In this document: piece after piece, positions 7,551-17,300 of the stretch
Layout: the number at the start of each line of letters is the position of its first letter
Position numbering within the stretch: position 1 is the first letter of the stretch
Assembly: GCF_013376005.1 (NCBI RefSeq)
Contig: NZ_JABMJK010000008.1
Span: 124,001-188,000, forward strand
Length of the DNA stretch: 64,000 nucleotides
From: Duganella sp. SG902
Lineage (GTDB): Bacteria; Pseudomonadota; Gammaproteobacteria; Burkholderiales; Burkholderiaceae_D
Reading direction: 5' to 3'
Notes under the pieces: model-generated
The model's input: only the letters and a program-made list of their open reading frames with translations
What the model was told of the DNA's origin: nothing
Databases searched by the model: none
Program-made: the position numbers and the translations under genes

Positions 7551-8447
7551 CTAAGTGAGTTGGACTTCCATGCCTTCGTATGCGAGGAAAACCTGCAGAT
7601 CGCCCAGTAGCGGGGCGTGGCGCGCCATGACTTCGGCAAACACGGCTTCCAGCTCGTCGTCGCCGCGCGTCGGTTCGTGATGGGTGCAGTATAGCGCCTT
7701 GGCGCCGGTGCGCAGCGCCAGCGAGAACGCCGAGTCGAAGGTGCCGTGGCCCCAGCCCTGCTTGGCCGGGTACTCCTCGCGCGTGTACGAGCAGTCGACG
7801 ATCAGGGCGTCGACCCCGCGCACGGTGGCGTCGATGGCGGCGTTGCGCTCGGTCATCCATTGCTCGTAGGCGGCATGCTCGGGGTGGCCGGGCGGATGGA
7901 TGTTGTAGTGCGGCTCGTGGTCGCCGGTGAAGAACAGCGAGCGGCCGTTGCATTCGATGCGGTAGCCGAGGTCGGTCACCGGGTGGTTCATCACCACGTT
8001 GCTGACGGTGGCGTCGCCCACGGCGACCGGCTGGTCCACCTCCAGCGTCTGGTACTCGATGGTGGCGTCCATCTGGGTTTCGCTGACGGGGAAGTAGCTG
8101 TTTTGCAGCTGCACCCCCATCACGTGCTCGATGCCGTTGCCGGTCACCGGGTCGGTGACGCCATGCAGCCGCACCCGGCTGCCGGCGATGAACAGCGGCG
8201 TGAAGAAGGGCAGGCCGTGGATGTGGTCCCAGTGGCTGTGGGTGATGAAGATGTTGGCGTGGATGGGCTTGGTTTTATTCTGGATCAGCGATTGCGCCAG
8301 CGCGAACAGGCCGGTGCCGCCATCGAGGATGATCAGGGTGTCGTTGTCGGTGCGTACTTCGATGCAGGTGGTATTGCCGCCGTAACGCGCCGTCCGCGGA
8401 CCCGGGGAGGGAATGGAACCCCGGACTCCCCAAAATTTAAATTTCAT
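7551..8447 (-). CDS. MBL-fold metallo-hydrolase
   Basis: A 298-aa metallo-beta-lactamase-fold enzyme. The metal-binding motif THSHWDHIHG lies near residue 90, followed by NHPV near 163, FTGDHEPH near 180 and a late histidine pair CTHHEPTRGDDELE near 263. The opening KFWGVRGSIPSPGP is typical of a PhnP/RNase Z-like branch that includes cyclic-nucleotide and nucleic-acid phosphodiesterases. The substrate is not fixed by sequence. It is the first gene of a two-gene minus-strand operon with the GAF-GspE ATPase, and is divergent from genes for an HD-GYP protein and an adenylate cyclase, so a cyclic nucleotide substrate is possible but only inference. The 8448-8667 intergenic region holds divergent promoters that I could not assign. 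Confidence 0.85.
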   Translation of the reverse strand: MKFKFWGVRGSIPSPGPRTARYGGNTTCIEVRTDNDTLIILDGGTGLFALAQSLIQNKTKPIHANIFITHSHWDHIHGLPFFTPLFIAGSRVRLHGVTDPVTGNGIEHVMGVQLQNSYFPVSETQMDATIEYQTLEVDQPVAVGDATVSNVVMNHPVTDLGYRIECNGRSLFFTGDHEPHYNIHPPGHPEHAAYEQWMTERNAAIDATVRGVDALIVDCSYTREEYPAKQGWGHGTFDSAFSLALRTGAKALYCTHHEPTRGDDELEAVFAEVMARHAPLLGDLQVFLAYEGMEVQLT

Positions 8448-8667
8448 ACGCCATCCCTGATAAACGCCCTTATTGTTGTTAATTTGTTGCTTCGTTACCT
8501 AGGCCGATAATAACTTTTTTTTGCAACAAGGGGGAAAAGCCGATGCAAATTCGTCGCATCGCCAATTTCCTGATGTACAACAGCTTGCACTAGAGCTACA
8601 CTTCCAAACTGCGCTTGCGTCTTGCGCGCCCTTGTGCCTGTCCAAAACGCTGTCTAAAAAAACAACC

Positions 8668-10284
8668 ATGCAAGAGTTGAACCACACCAAAATCGCGGAG
8701 CGCCTGGACCAGCTGACCGAGCTCAGCGTCCAGCTCGGCAGCAATCACGACACCGATTCGCTGCTGGAACGCATACTCATGGTTGCCAAGAGCATGACCA
8801 ATGCGGACGGCGGCACGCTGTACCGTCCCAGCGACGACAAGCGCCACCTGAACTTCCACATCCTGTTCAACGACACCCTCAACATCCGCCAGGGCGGCAC
8901 CAGCGGCGTGCCGGTGAGCGGGGGCGTGCCGCTGTACGACGACCAGGGCGAGAAAAACCTGTCGGCGGTGGCGGCCTACGCGGCCCACTTCCACCTGTCG
9001 GTCAATATCGAGGATGTGTACAAGGCCGATGTGTTCAACTTCTCCGGCATGGTCAAGTTCGACCAGCTGCGCGGCTACCATTCGCAATCGATCCTGACGG
9101 TGCCGATGAAAGACCACGAGGGCGAGCTGGTGGGCGTGCTGCAGCTGATTAACGCCAAGGACAAGGAAACCGGCGAGATCCTCGCCTTCAGCCAGACCGA
9201 CCAGCGCTTCATCGAGGCGCTGGCCGCGCAGGCGGCGGTGGCGCTGACCCATCAGCGTCTGATCATCCAGTTGGAAGAGCTGCTGGAGTCCCTGGTCAAC
9301 CTGATCAACATCGGCATCGACGACAAGTCGCCGTACACCGGCCGCCACTGCCAGTTCGTGCCCGAGCTGACCATGATGCTGGCCGAGGCCGTGCACAACA
9401 CCGACAGCGGCCCGCTGGCGGACTTCCGCATGACCGACGCCGACCGCAAGGAGCTGTGGCTGGCCGGCCTGCTGCACGACTGCGGCAAGATCACCACCCC
9501 GGTGCACGTGGTGGACAAGGCCACCAAGCTGGAAACCATCGTCGACCGCATCGGCATGATCGACACCCGCTTCGAGGTGCTGCTGCGCGACGCCGAGATC
9601 GCCGCCCTCAGGCGCAAGCTGGCGCCGGGCGCCGACAGCGCCGCCATCGACGCGGAGCTGGCGCAACAGCAGGCCACGCTGCGCGAGGAGCGCGAATTCA
9701 TCCGCGTGGCCAACATCGGCGGCGAGGGCATGAAGCCGGAGGACCAGGAGCGCGTGCGCCAGATCGGCAAGCGCCGCTGGGTCGGCCCGGACGGCGTCGA
9801 GCGCGATTTCCTCGACGACGATGAGTTGCTGAACCTGACCATCAAGTTCGGCACCCTGACCGACGCCGAGCGCAAGGAAATCAACAACCACATCGTCATG
9901 ACCATCAAGATGCTGGAGGCCCTGCCGTGGCCCAAGCACCTGAAGAACGTGCCGGAATACGCCGGCGGCCACCACGAGCGCATGGACGGCAAGGGCTATC
10001 CGCGCGGCCTGACCAAGGACCAGATGTCGGTGCAGGCGCGGGTGATGGCGATCGCCGACATCTTCGAGGCGCTGACCGCCCGGGACCGGCCTTACAAGAA
10101 GGGCAAGATGCTGTCCGAGTCGCTGCGCATCCTCGGCAACTTCTCGCTCAACGGCCACATCGATCCGGACCTGTTCGACATCTTCATCCGCAACAAAATC
10201 TATCTCGAATTCGCCCATAAGAACATGGACGAAAAACAGATCGACGTCATCGACGAAGCCAGGATCCCCGGCTACACGCCCTGA
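8668..10284 (+). CDS. GAF and HD-GYP domain phosphohydrolase (putative c-di-GMP phosphodiesterase)
   Basis: A 538-aa signalling protein. Residues ~20-195 form a GAF domain (SLLERILMVAKSMTNADGGTLY ... ILTVPMKDHEGELVGVLQLIN). The HD motif GLLHDCGKI is near residue 267 and the HD-GYP signature GGHHERMDGKGYPRGL near 433, followed by ADIFEALTARDRPYK. HD-GYP proteins hydrolyse cyclic di-GMP. The HD and GYP motifs are about 165 residues apart, roughly 100 more than usual, because of a charged, partly coiled-coil insertion (about 285-385). ATG 8668 is preferred; the longer frame from 8521 has an unrelated N-terminus. Its stop overlaps the adenylate cyclase start (TGATG at 10282), so the two are translationally coupled, linking c-di-GMP and cAMP. 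Confidence 0.9.
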   Translation: MQELNHTKIAERLDQLTELSVQLGSNHDTDSLLERILMVAKSMTNADGGTLYRPSDDKRHLNFHILFNDTLNIRQGGTSGVPVSGGVPLYDDQGEKNLSAVAAYAAHFHLSVNIEDVYKADVFNFSGMVKFDQLRGYHSQSILTVPMKDHEGELVGVLQLINAKDKETGEILAFSQTDQRFIEALAAQAAVALTHQRLIIQLEELLESLVNLINIGIDDKSPYTGRHCQFVPELTMMLAEAVHNTDSGPLADFRMTDADRKELWLAGLLHDCGKITTPVHVVDKATKLETIVDRIGMIDTRFEVLLRDAEIAALRRKLAPGADSAAIDAELAQQQATLREEREFIRVANIGGEGMKPEDQERVRQIGKRRWVGPDGVERDFLDDDELLNLTIKFGTLTDAERKEINNHIVMTIKMLEALPWPKHLKNVPEYAGGHHERMDGKGYPRGLTKDQMSVQARVMAIADIFEALTARDRPYKKGKMLSESLRILGNFSLNGHIDPDLFDIFIRNKIYLEFAHKNMDEKQIDVIDEARIPGYTP

Positions 10285-12563
10285 TGCGCCTGCTTCCCGC
10301 CAAATTCACCAAGGTCGTCGCCAAGTACTGGAAACGCTGGCTGCTGGGCATGCTGATCACCGCCATCGGCGTGGCCTATTCGCTGGCGCTGTTCAGCAAC
10401 GACACCATCGCCCGCCTCGACAACCTGTGGGCCGGCGAGCGCATGAAGCTGGAGGCGCCCACGCTGGACCAGCGCATCGTGATTGTCGACATCGACGGCA
10501 AGTCGCTGACCGAGTTCGGCCGCTTCCCGTGGAGCCGCAACGTGCAGGCCAGCCTGATCTCGCAACTGGTCGACCACTACAAGGTGGCGGCGGTCGGCTA
10601 CGACATCTCGTTCCCCGAGCCGGACACCTCGTCCGGCTACAACGTGCTGGAGAAACTGTCGAAGACCGAGCTGAGGGACGTGCCGGTGCTGCGCCAGCGG
10701 CTGGAGCAGCTCAAGCCGATGATGGATTACGACGGCGTGTTCGCGGCGGCGCTGGCGGGCAAGCCGGTGATCCTCGGCTTCAACCTGTCGCCGGACCAGA
10801 TCAAGGGCGCGCTGCCCAAGCCGCTGTTTTCAGAGGCCGACCTGAACGGCCGCGAGCTGCTGGCCTACAACGCCCCCGGCTTCGAGGCCAACGTGCCGGT
10901 GCTGACGCAGGCTGCGGCCGGCGCCGGCAGCTTCTCGGTGGTGACCGACCCGGACGGCATCGTCCGCAGCGCCTACCTGATCCAGCAGGTCGGCGAGCAT
11001 TACTACCCCTCGCTGTCGCTGGCCACCGCCTCGCTGTACCTGAAGGCGCTGGCGGTCAAGCCGCTGATGACGGAAACCGCCGACCAGCTGTCGCAAAACC
11101 AGCTCGACAGCGGCGGCTACGACGCCCTGACCATCCTGCTGCCGGGGCGCAAGCAGCGTGTGATCCCGGTGGGCGAGGCGATGAGCACGGTGGTGCAATA
11201 CCGTGGCCGCGGCGGCCCGCACGGCGGCTCGTTCCGCTACGTGTCGGCGGCCGACGTGCTGACCGGGCGCGCGCCGCAGGACTTGCTGCGGGGCACGGTG
11301 GTGCTGATCGGCACCACGGCGCCGGGGCTGGTCGACCTGCGGGCCACGCCGGTCAATCCCGAATATCCCGGGGTGGAGATCCACGCCAACCTGATCAAGT
11401 CGATCCTCGACAACCGTTTCAAGTCGCGGCCGTACTGGGCGTTCGTGGCCGAGGCCGGCGAGATCCTGGTGGCCGGCCTGGTGCTCAGCTTCGCGCTGGC
11501 GGCGCTGTCGCCGCTGCGCGTGATCCTGCTGGGGAGCGTGGCGCTGGCCGCCGTGGTGGGCCTGAATTACTACCAGTACAGCGGGCAGGACCTGATCTTC
11601 AACCTGGCCATGCTGGTGATCGTGATTGTCAGCCTGTTCGTGGTGAACGTGGCGTGGGGCTATTTTGGCGAGGTGCGCCGCAACCGCGGGCTGGTGTCGC
11701 GCTTTGGCGAATACGTGGCGCCGGAGCTGGTCGAGCAGATGTCCGAGGATCCCGACCAGTACAACATGGACGGCGAAAGCCGCGAGCTGACCGTGATGTT
11801 CGTCGACGTGCGCGGCTTCACCACCATCTCGGAAGGCCTGACGCCGAAGCAGCTGCGCGAATACATCAACCTGTACCTGACGGCCATGTCGGAGGATATC
11901 CGCAGCGCCCACCAGGGCACGCTGGACAAGTACATCGGCGACGCCGTGATGGCGTTCTGGGGCGCGCCGGTGGCCTTCAGCGACCACGCCAGCCGCGGCG
12001 TCGCCACCTCGCTGCTGATGCAGGCCAGCGCCCAGCGCCTCAACCAGGACTTCCTCGCGCGCGGCTGGCCGGAGCTGAAGATCGGCATCGGCCTCAACAC
12101 CGGCATGATGCACGTGGGCGACATGGGCTCCAACATCCGCCGCGCCTACACGGTGATGGGCGACGCGGTCAATCTGGGCTCGCGGCTGGAGGGCATCACC
12201 AAGGTGTACGGCGTCGGCATCGCGGTGGGCGAGGCGACGCGCGCGGCGGCGCCGGAATTCACTTACCGCGAGCTGGACCTGGTGCGGGTCAAGGGCAAGA
12301 ACGAGCCGGTCGCCATTTTCGAGCCGATCGCGCTGGCGCGGGACACCGACGAGGCCACCCGGCGCGAGGTCGAGCGCTGGCACGAGGCGCTGGCGGCGGT
12401 GCGGGCCCAGCGCTGGGAGGAGGCCTCGGCCATCCTGGCCGAGCTGCGGGGCGTGTCGCCCGGGCGCGGCCTGTACCAGCTGTATCTCGAGCGCATCGAC
12501 CACTACCGCGCGCACCCGCCGGGCGACGGCTGGGATGGCGTCACCACCTTCGAGACCAAGTAG
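10284..12563 (+). CDS. CHASE2-domain adenylate/guanylate cyclase
   Basis: A 759-aa membrane receptor cyclase. An N-terminal membrane segment (~12-32) is followed by an extracytoplasmic CHASE2 sensor (~35-380, with IVIVDIDGKSLTEFGRFPWSR near 66 and GKPVILGF), two or three membrane helices (~390-460), and a class III cyclase domain (~495-680). Catalytic features visible are the metal-binding FVDVRGFTT near 502, KYIGDAVMAFWGAP near 550 and NTGMMHVGDMGS near 608, with MGDAVNLGSRLE after it. The last ~80 residues are a helical tail. It is cotranscribed with, and overlaps, the HD-GYP gene, and lies just upstream of the two-partner secretion genes; CHASE2 cyclases are frequently found near FecR/FHA-type surface-protein genes, which fits this context. 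Confidence 0.9.
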   Translation: MRLLPAKFTKVVAKYWKRWLLGMLITAIGVAYSLALFSNDTIARLDNLWAGERMKLEAPTLDQRIVIVDIDGKSLTEFGRFPWSRNVQASLISQLVDHYKVAAVGYDISFPEPDTSSGYNVLEKLSKTELRDVPVLRQRLEQLKPMMDYDGVFAAALAGKPVILGFNLSPDQIKGALPKPLFSEADLNGRELLAYNAPGFEANVPVLTQAAAGAGSFSVVTDPDGIVRSAYLIQQVGEHYYPSLSLATASLYLKALAVKPLMTETADQLSQNQLDSGGYDALTILLPGRKQRVIPVGEAMSTVVQYRGRGGPHGGSFRYVSAADVLTGRAPQDLLRGTVVLIGTTAPGLVDLRATPVNPEYPGVEIHANLIKSILDNRFKSRPYWAFVAEAGEILVAGLVLSFALAALSPLRVILLGSVALAAVVGLNYYQYSGQDLIFNLAMLVIVIVSLFVVNVAWGYFGEVRRNRGLVSRFGEYVAPELVEQMSEDPDQYNMDGESRELTVMFVDVRGFTTISEGLTPKQLREYINLYLTAMSEDIRSAHQGTLDKYIGDAVMAFWGAPVAFSDHASRGVATSLLMQASAQRLNQDFLARGWPELKIGIGLNTGMMHVGDMGSNIRRAYTVMGDAVNLGSRLEGITKVYGVGIAVGEATRAAAPEFTYRELDLVRVKGKNEPVAIFEPIALARDTDEATRREVERWHEALAAVRAQRWEEASAILAELRGVSPGRGLYQLYLERIDHYRAHPPGDGWDGVTTFETK

Positions 12564-12687
12564 CGGCGTAACCGGTGGTCAGCGGGTCCATATTGCAACT
12601 ATTGACACGCAGAAATCCAACACTTGCGGCGGCCACAGCCAAGAACCCGTCTCAGAGGGGTATTGCTATGCTAGCATCGGGGAAAGA

Positions 12688-12707
12688 TTGTTATTGTAAA
12701 ATAACAA
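12688..12707. promoter_or_regulatory. AT-rich dyad in the leader of the two-partner secretion operon
   Basis: Perfect 8-bp arms TTGTTATT / AATAACAA with a 4-nt centre inside an AT-rich pocket that contrasts with the GC-rich flanks; a 10-bp palindrome ATGCTAGCAT lies just upstream (12668-12677) and a TTGACA hexamer downstream at 12722. The 12564-12760 gap is therefore the likely promoter/operator region for the operon; the regulator is unknown. Confidence 0.4.
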
Positions 12708-12760
12708 AAATACCAAGATTGTTGACAGTGCCAGCTGCCAAATAAAACAGAGTCCATAAC

Positions 12761-14344
12761 ATGAGATACCGCTTAACGCGCCTGCTTGCCGGGTCGCTAC
12801 TCGCCGCCGCCGTTGCTTCCGCATGGGGCGCGGATGCGACGGATGACAGCGTCATCCGTTTTGAAATTTCCCGCTTCGAAGTCAAGGGCAACACGCTGCT
12901 GACCCAGCAGCAGATCGATGCCGTGCTGTCCGGCTACAGCGGCAAGCAGCGCGACTTCGGCGACGTTCAGCGCGCGCTGGAGGCACTGGAGAAAGTCTAT
13001 CATGATCGCGGCTACAACGTTGTCACGATTGAACTGCCGGAACAGGAGCTGAATGGCGGCGTGGTGGTGTTGCGGGTGGTGGAAACCAAGATCGGACGCG
13101 TGTCGGTCAAGAACAACCGGTATTTCGACGAGGCCAATATCCGCCGCAGCCTGCCGGCGCTGCAGGAAGGCCGGTCGCCCAACCTCAAGGCGGTCTCTGC
13201 CAACCTGAAGCAAGGCAATGACAATCCGGCCAAGCAGGTCACCATGAAGCTGCAGGGCGGCGAGCAGGCCGACGAGGTCGACGCCGTGCTGGAGGTCAAG
13301 GACGAGTCGCCGTGGAAGCTGATGGCCAACGCCGACAACACCGGCACCGAGGCCACCGGCAAGACCCACCTCGGCGTGATCCTGCAGAACGCCAACCTGT
13401 TCGGGCGCGACCACCTGGCCTCGCTGCAGTACACCACCTCGGCCGAGGAACCGGGCCGGGTGAAGGTGTACGGCGCCGGCTACCACATTCCGCTGTACGC
13501 CAGCGGCGACTCGCTGGACTTCTTCGCCAGCTATTCCAACGTCGACTCGGGCACCATCACGGCCGGCGCCTTCAACCTGGCCGTCAGCGGCAAGGGCGCC
13601 GTGTACGGCGCGCGCTACAACCAGGCGCTGGCCAAGCGCGGCGAGCTCGATTCCCACCTGAGCTACGGCGTGGACGTGAAAGCCTTCAAGAACAGCGTGC
13701 AGCTGCTGGGCACCGAGCTGGGCAACGACGTCACCGTGCACCCGGTCAGCATCAGCTACCAGGCCAGCGCGCCGATCAAGCTGGGCGAGGCCGGCGCGCA
13801 GATCACCCTGTTGCGCAATATCTCCGGCGGCTCCAACGGCGGCCAGGACGCCTTCACGGCCGCGCGCACCGGCGCCAAGGCCGATTACACCATCGTGCGG
13901 GTGGCCGGCAGCTTCACCCGCGCCTTCAGCAACGAGTGGCAGGTGCGCGCCATCCTGAATGGCCAGTACTCGCACGACGCGCTGATACCCGGCGAGCAGT
14001 TCGGCGCCGGCGGCGCCACCTCGGTGCGCGGCTTCCTCGAGCGGGAAATCTCCAACGATTCCGGCCTCAGCGTCAACCTGGAAGCTTATACGCCGAACCT
14101 GTGCTCGCGGGCGGGCTGGAATTGCCGCCTGCTGGGCTTCTACGACAGCGCCTACATCCGTCGCAACAAGGCGCTGCCGGGCGAACTGGACAGCACTTCC
14201 ATCGCCAGCGCCGGCGTCGGCGCGCGCTTCGTGCTGTCCACGTATGTGAACCTGCAACTGGACTACGGCCATGTCACCAAGGCCGGCGCCACCACCCGCG
14301 ATGGCGCCAACCGCCTGCACGTGCGCGTGGGCCTGGCTTATTGA
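12761..14344 (+). CDS. Two-partner secretion translocator, ShlB/FhaC/HecB family
   Basis: A 527-aa outer-membrane protein of the TpsB/Omp85 superfamily that exports its partner exoprotein across the outer membrane. A signal peptide spans about residues 1-23 (cleavage after AWGA). POTRA-type repeats follow (FEVKGNTLLTQQQIDAVL from ~36 and the IGRVSVKNNRYFDEANIRRSL segment from ~110), then a beta-barrel (~190-527). The conserved barrel-loop motif VRGF sits near residue 421 in GGATSVRGFLEREI. The C-terminal strand ends in Tyr, LHVRVGLAY, as expected for Bam-dependent assembly. The exoprotein gene begins 15 bp downstream. It is shorter in its N-terminal region than FhaC but complete. Confidence 0.92.
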   Translation: MRYRLTRLLAGSLLAAAVASAWGADATDDSVIRFEISRFEVKGNTLLTQQQIDAVLSGYSGKQRDFGDVQRALEALEKVYHDRGYNVVTIELPEQELNGGVVVLRVVETKIGRVSVKNNRYFDEANIRRSLPALQEGRSPNLKAVSANLKQGNDNPAKQVTMKLQGGEQADEVDAVLEVKDESPWKLMANADNTGTEATGKTHLGVILQNANLFGRDHLASLQYTTSAEEPGRVKVYGAGYHIPLYASGDSLDFFASYSNVDSGTITAGAFNLAVSGKGAVYGARYNQALAKRGELDSHLSYGVDVKAFKNSVQLLGTELGNDVTVHPVSISYQASAPIKLGEAGAQITLLRNISGGSNGGQDAFTAARTGAKADYTIVRVAGSFTRAFSNEWQVRAILNGQYSHDALIPGEQFGAGGATSVRGFLEREISNDSGLSVNLEAYTPNLCSRAGWNCRLLGFYDSAYIRRNKALPGELDSTSIASAGVGARFVLSTYVNLQLDYGHVTKAGATTRDGANRLHVRVGLAY

Positions 14345-14359
14345 TTGAAGAAGATACTC

Positions 14360-17300
14360 ATGAAACCGCAAATCCCATACAAGATGCGCCGCAAGGTGCT
14401 GGCCGTGGTGGTGGCCGCCGCCTTCAGCACCGCGCAAGCGAACCCGGTCGCCCCGACCGTGGTCCATGGCATGGCTACCTTCAATCAGCAAGGCAGCCTG
14501 TACTCGATCACCAACACCCCCAACACCATCATCGACTGGCGCGGCTTCTCGATCGGGGCCGGCGAGATCACCCGCTTCATCCAGCAGAGCGCCGACAGCA
14601 AGGTGCTGAACCGCATCACCGGCCAGGACCCGAGCCAGATCCTCGGCTCGCTGCAGTCGAACGGCAAGGTGTTCCTGATCAATCCGAACGGCGTGCTGTT
14701 CGGCGCCGGCGCGCGCGTGGACGTCAACGGCCTGGTCGCATCGAGCCTGAACATCTCCAACGCCGACTTCCTGGCGGGCAAGAACAACTTTGACGGCGGC
14801 GCCAACGCCGGCAAGGTCAGCAACCAGGGCACGATCACCACCCCGTCGGGCGGGCAGATCTTCCTGATCGCGCCGGCGGTGGAAAACAGCGGCGTCCTCT
14901 CCTCGCCGAACGGCGACGTGGTGCTGGCCGCGGGCAGGAGCGTGCAACTGTTCGACTCGGCCGATCCGAACGTGCAGGTGGTGGTGTCGGCGCCGAGCGA
15001 CCAGGCCGTCAACCTGGGCAGCATTGTCGCGGCCGGCGGCCGCGTGGGCGTGTTCGGCGCGCTGGTCAACCAGCGCGGCAGCATCAACGCCAACAGCGCC
15101 GTGCGCGGCGCCAACGGCAAGATCGTGCTCAAGGCCAGCGGCACCACGCTGGTGGAGGCGGGCAGCAGCACCACCGCCACCGGCGCCAACCTCAACACCG
15201 GCGGCGACATCGTGCTGCTGGGCGCGCAAGTGGGCGTGACCGGCAACGCGGTGGTGGACGCCAGCGGCGAGGCCGGCGGCGGCAAGGTGCTGATCGGCGG
15301 CGACTACCAGGGCAAGAACGCGGCGCTCATGAACGCCCAGTCCACCTACGTGGGCAAGGACGCGGTGATCCGCGCCGACGCCACCGGCGACGGCAATGGC
15401 GGCACGGTGGTGGCCTGGTCGCAGGAAGCGACCCGCATGCACGGCGCCATCTCGGCGCGCGCCGCCGGCCACGGCAATGGCGGCCTGGTGGAGACCTCCG
15501 GCGATTATCTGGACGTGGCCGGCGCGCGCGTGAACACCAGCGCGGCCAAGGGCAAGACCGGCACCTGGCTGCTGGACCCGTACGACCTCGAGATCGTGAC
15601 CGGCCGCGGCGGCGACCTGACCGACGCGGCCACCTTCGGCAGCGCCAGCAGCGGCACCACTTCGGTGGGCGCCGATCTGATCTCGGAATCCAGCAGCAAC
15701 GTGGTGCTGCAGGCCAAGCATGACCTGACCTTCAGTTCCGCCATTTACAACACCAGCAATGTCAGCCTGACGGCGCAGGCCGGCAACGACATCCGGGTCA
15801 ACGCGCCGATTCACATGACCGGCGACATCAACCTGACCGCCAACGATCCCGCCTTCGCCAGCGGCGTGGGCGGCGTGACGGTGGCCAACCTGGGCGACGG
15901 GTATGTGATCAGCACCGGCGGCGGTACGCTGAACATGAAGGGCTCGTATCTGACCGTCAACGGCTGGATCGATGTCAGCGGCGGCAATGCCGACCTGCGC
16001 GCCAATGTGGCCAATGGCTACATCACCATGGGCGCCAACAGCCGCATCGACGTGGCGGGCGGCGACGAGGCCCTGATCTCGCTGATAGCCGACAATATGA
16101 ACCTCAACGGCGCCGGGCACAGCATCGGCAGCGGCGCCGCCGACGGTTTCGATACCATCGCGCTGGCCGGCTACAGCAGCGGCCGCGACATCGTGCTGGG
16201 CGGCACGGGCACGGGCAAGCTGGGCCTGAGCGCCACCGGCCTGGCGTCGATTTCCGGCGGCAGCCTGGCGATCGGCCACAGCGGCGCCGGCACGATCACC
16301 ACCGGCGGCGATGTCAGCCCGAGCGGCGTCAACTACCTGCTGCTGGAGAGCGGCAAGGACATCACGCTGAGCAAGACCATCAGCAACGCCAACCATGTGC
16401 GCGTGAGCGTGGATGGCACCGGCACGCTGAGCACCGCCAGCGGCTCCGGCTTCTCCGGCATCACGTCCGTGGCGCTGGTGGGCAACAAGATGAACCTGGC
16501 GGGCGCGGTGAACGCCGAAGGCGTCACCATCGATGCCTACGGCAGCTCGGTCGGCATCAGCCTCGGCGCCGAGGTCAGCGGCAAACTCAGCCTGACGCAG
16601 GCGGAACTGAAGAACATCAGCGCCGGCTTCATCGACATCGGTTCGGGGGAAACCTACAACGGCGCCATCACGGTGGGCGGCGCGGTCGACCTGAGCAGCG
16701 GCAGCGCGGCCGTCGGCCAGCTCAACCTGCGGGGCGGCTCGATTGCCGTGTCCAGCGCACTCAAGGTGCAGGGCGAGCTGAAGCTCACTACCGTGAGCGG
16801 CGGCGCCATCAACGGCGCCGGCGCCATCAGCGCCGCCGACCTGGCGGTCAACGGCGGCTCGGTCGCGCTGAGCGGCGCCAACGTCGTCGGCGGCCTGAGC
16901 GGTTATGCCAACAATGGCGCGTTCACCTTCAACCAGGCCGGCAATCTGGAAGTCAATGACACCATCAACGCCAGCAGCACGGTCAGCCTGACCGCCACCG
17001 GCAACCTCGATATCAACGGCAATGTCAGCGGCGCCAGCGGCATGACGCTCAAGTCGACCGGCGGCAACATCACGCAGGATCTCAGCGTCACGCTGGACAC
17101 GCCATCGCTGACGGTGACCGCCGCCAAGGCGGTGAGCCTGCCGGGCATCACCAACCACATCGACGCCTTGAGCGCGACCAGCGTCGGCTCGCTGTCGGTG
17201 CACAACACCGACGGCATGACCCTCAACGCCATCATCCTGACCGGCACCACCGTCAACGACCAGCTCAGCGTGGAAGCCGGCGGCAACCTGGTGGTAACCG

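Noticed and set aside
8596..10218. 540-aa minus-strand frame opposite the HD-GYP gene
   Set aside because: Antisense artefact of high GC; the plus strand carries clear GAF and HD-GYP motifs.
14345..14359. TTG start for the exoprotein at 14345
   Set aside because: ATG 14360 gives a normal signal peptide and has GAAGAAG upstream; the TTG only adds five residues and follows the stop by one base.
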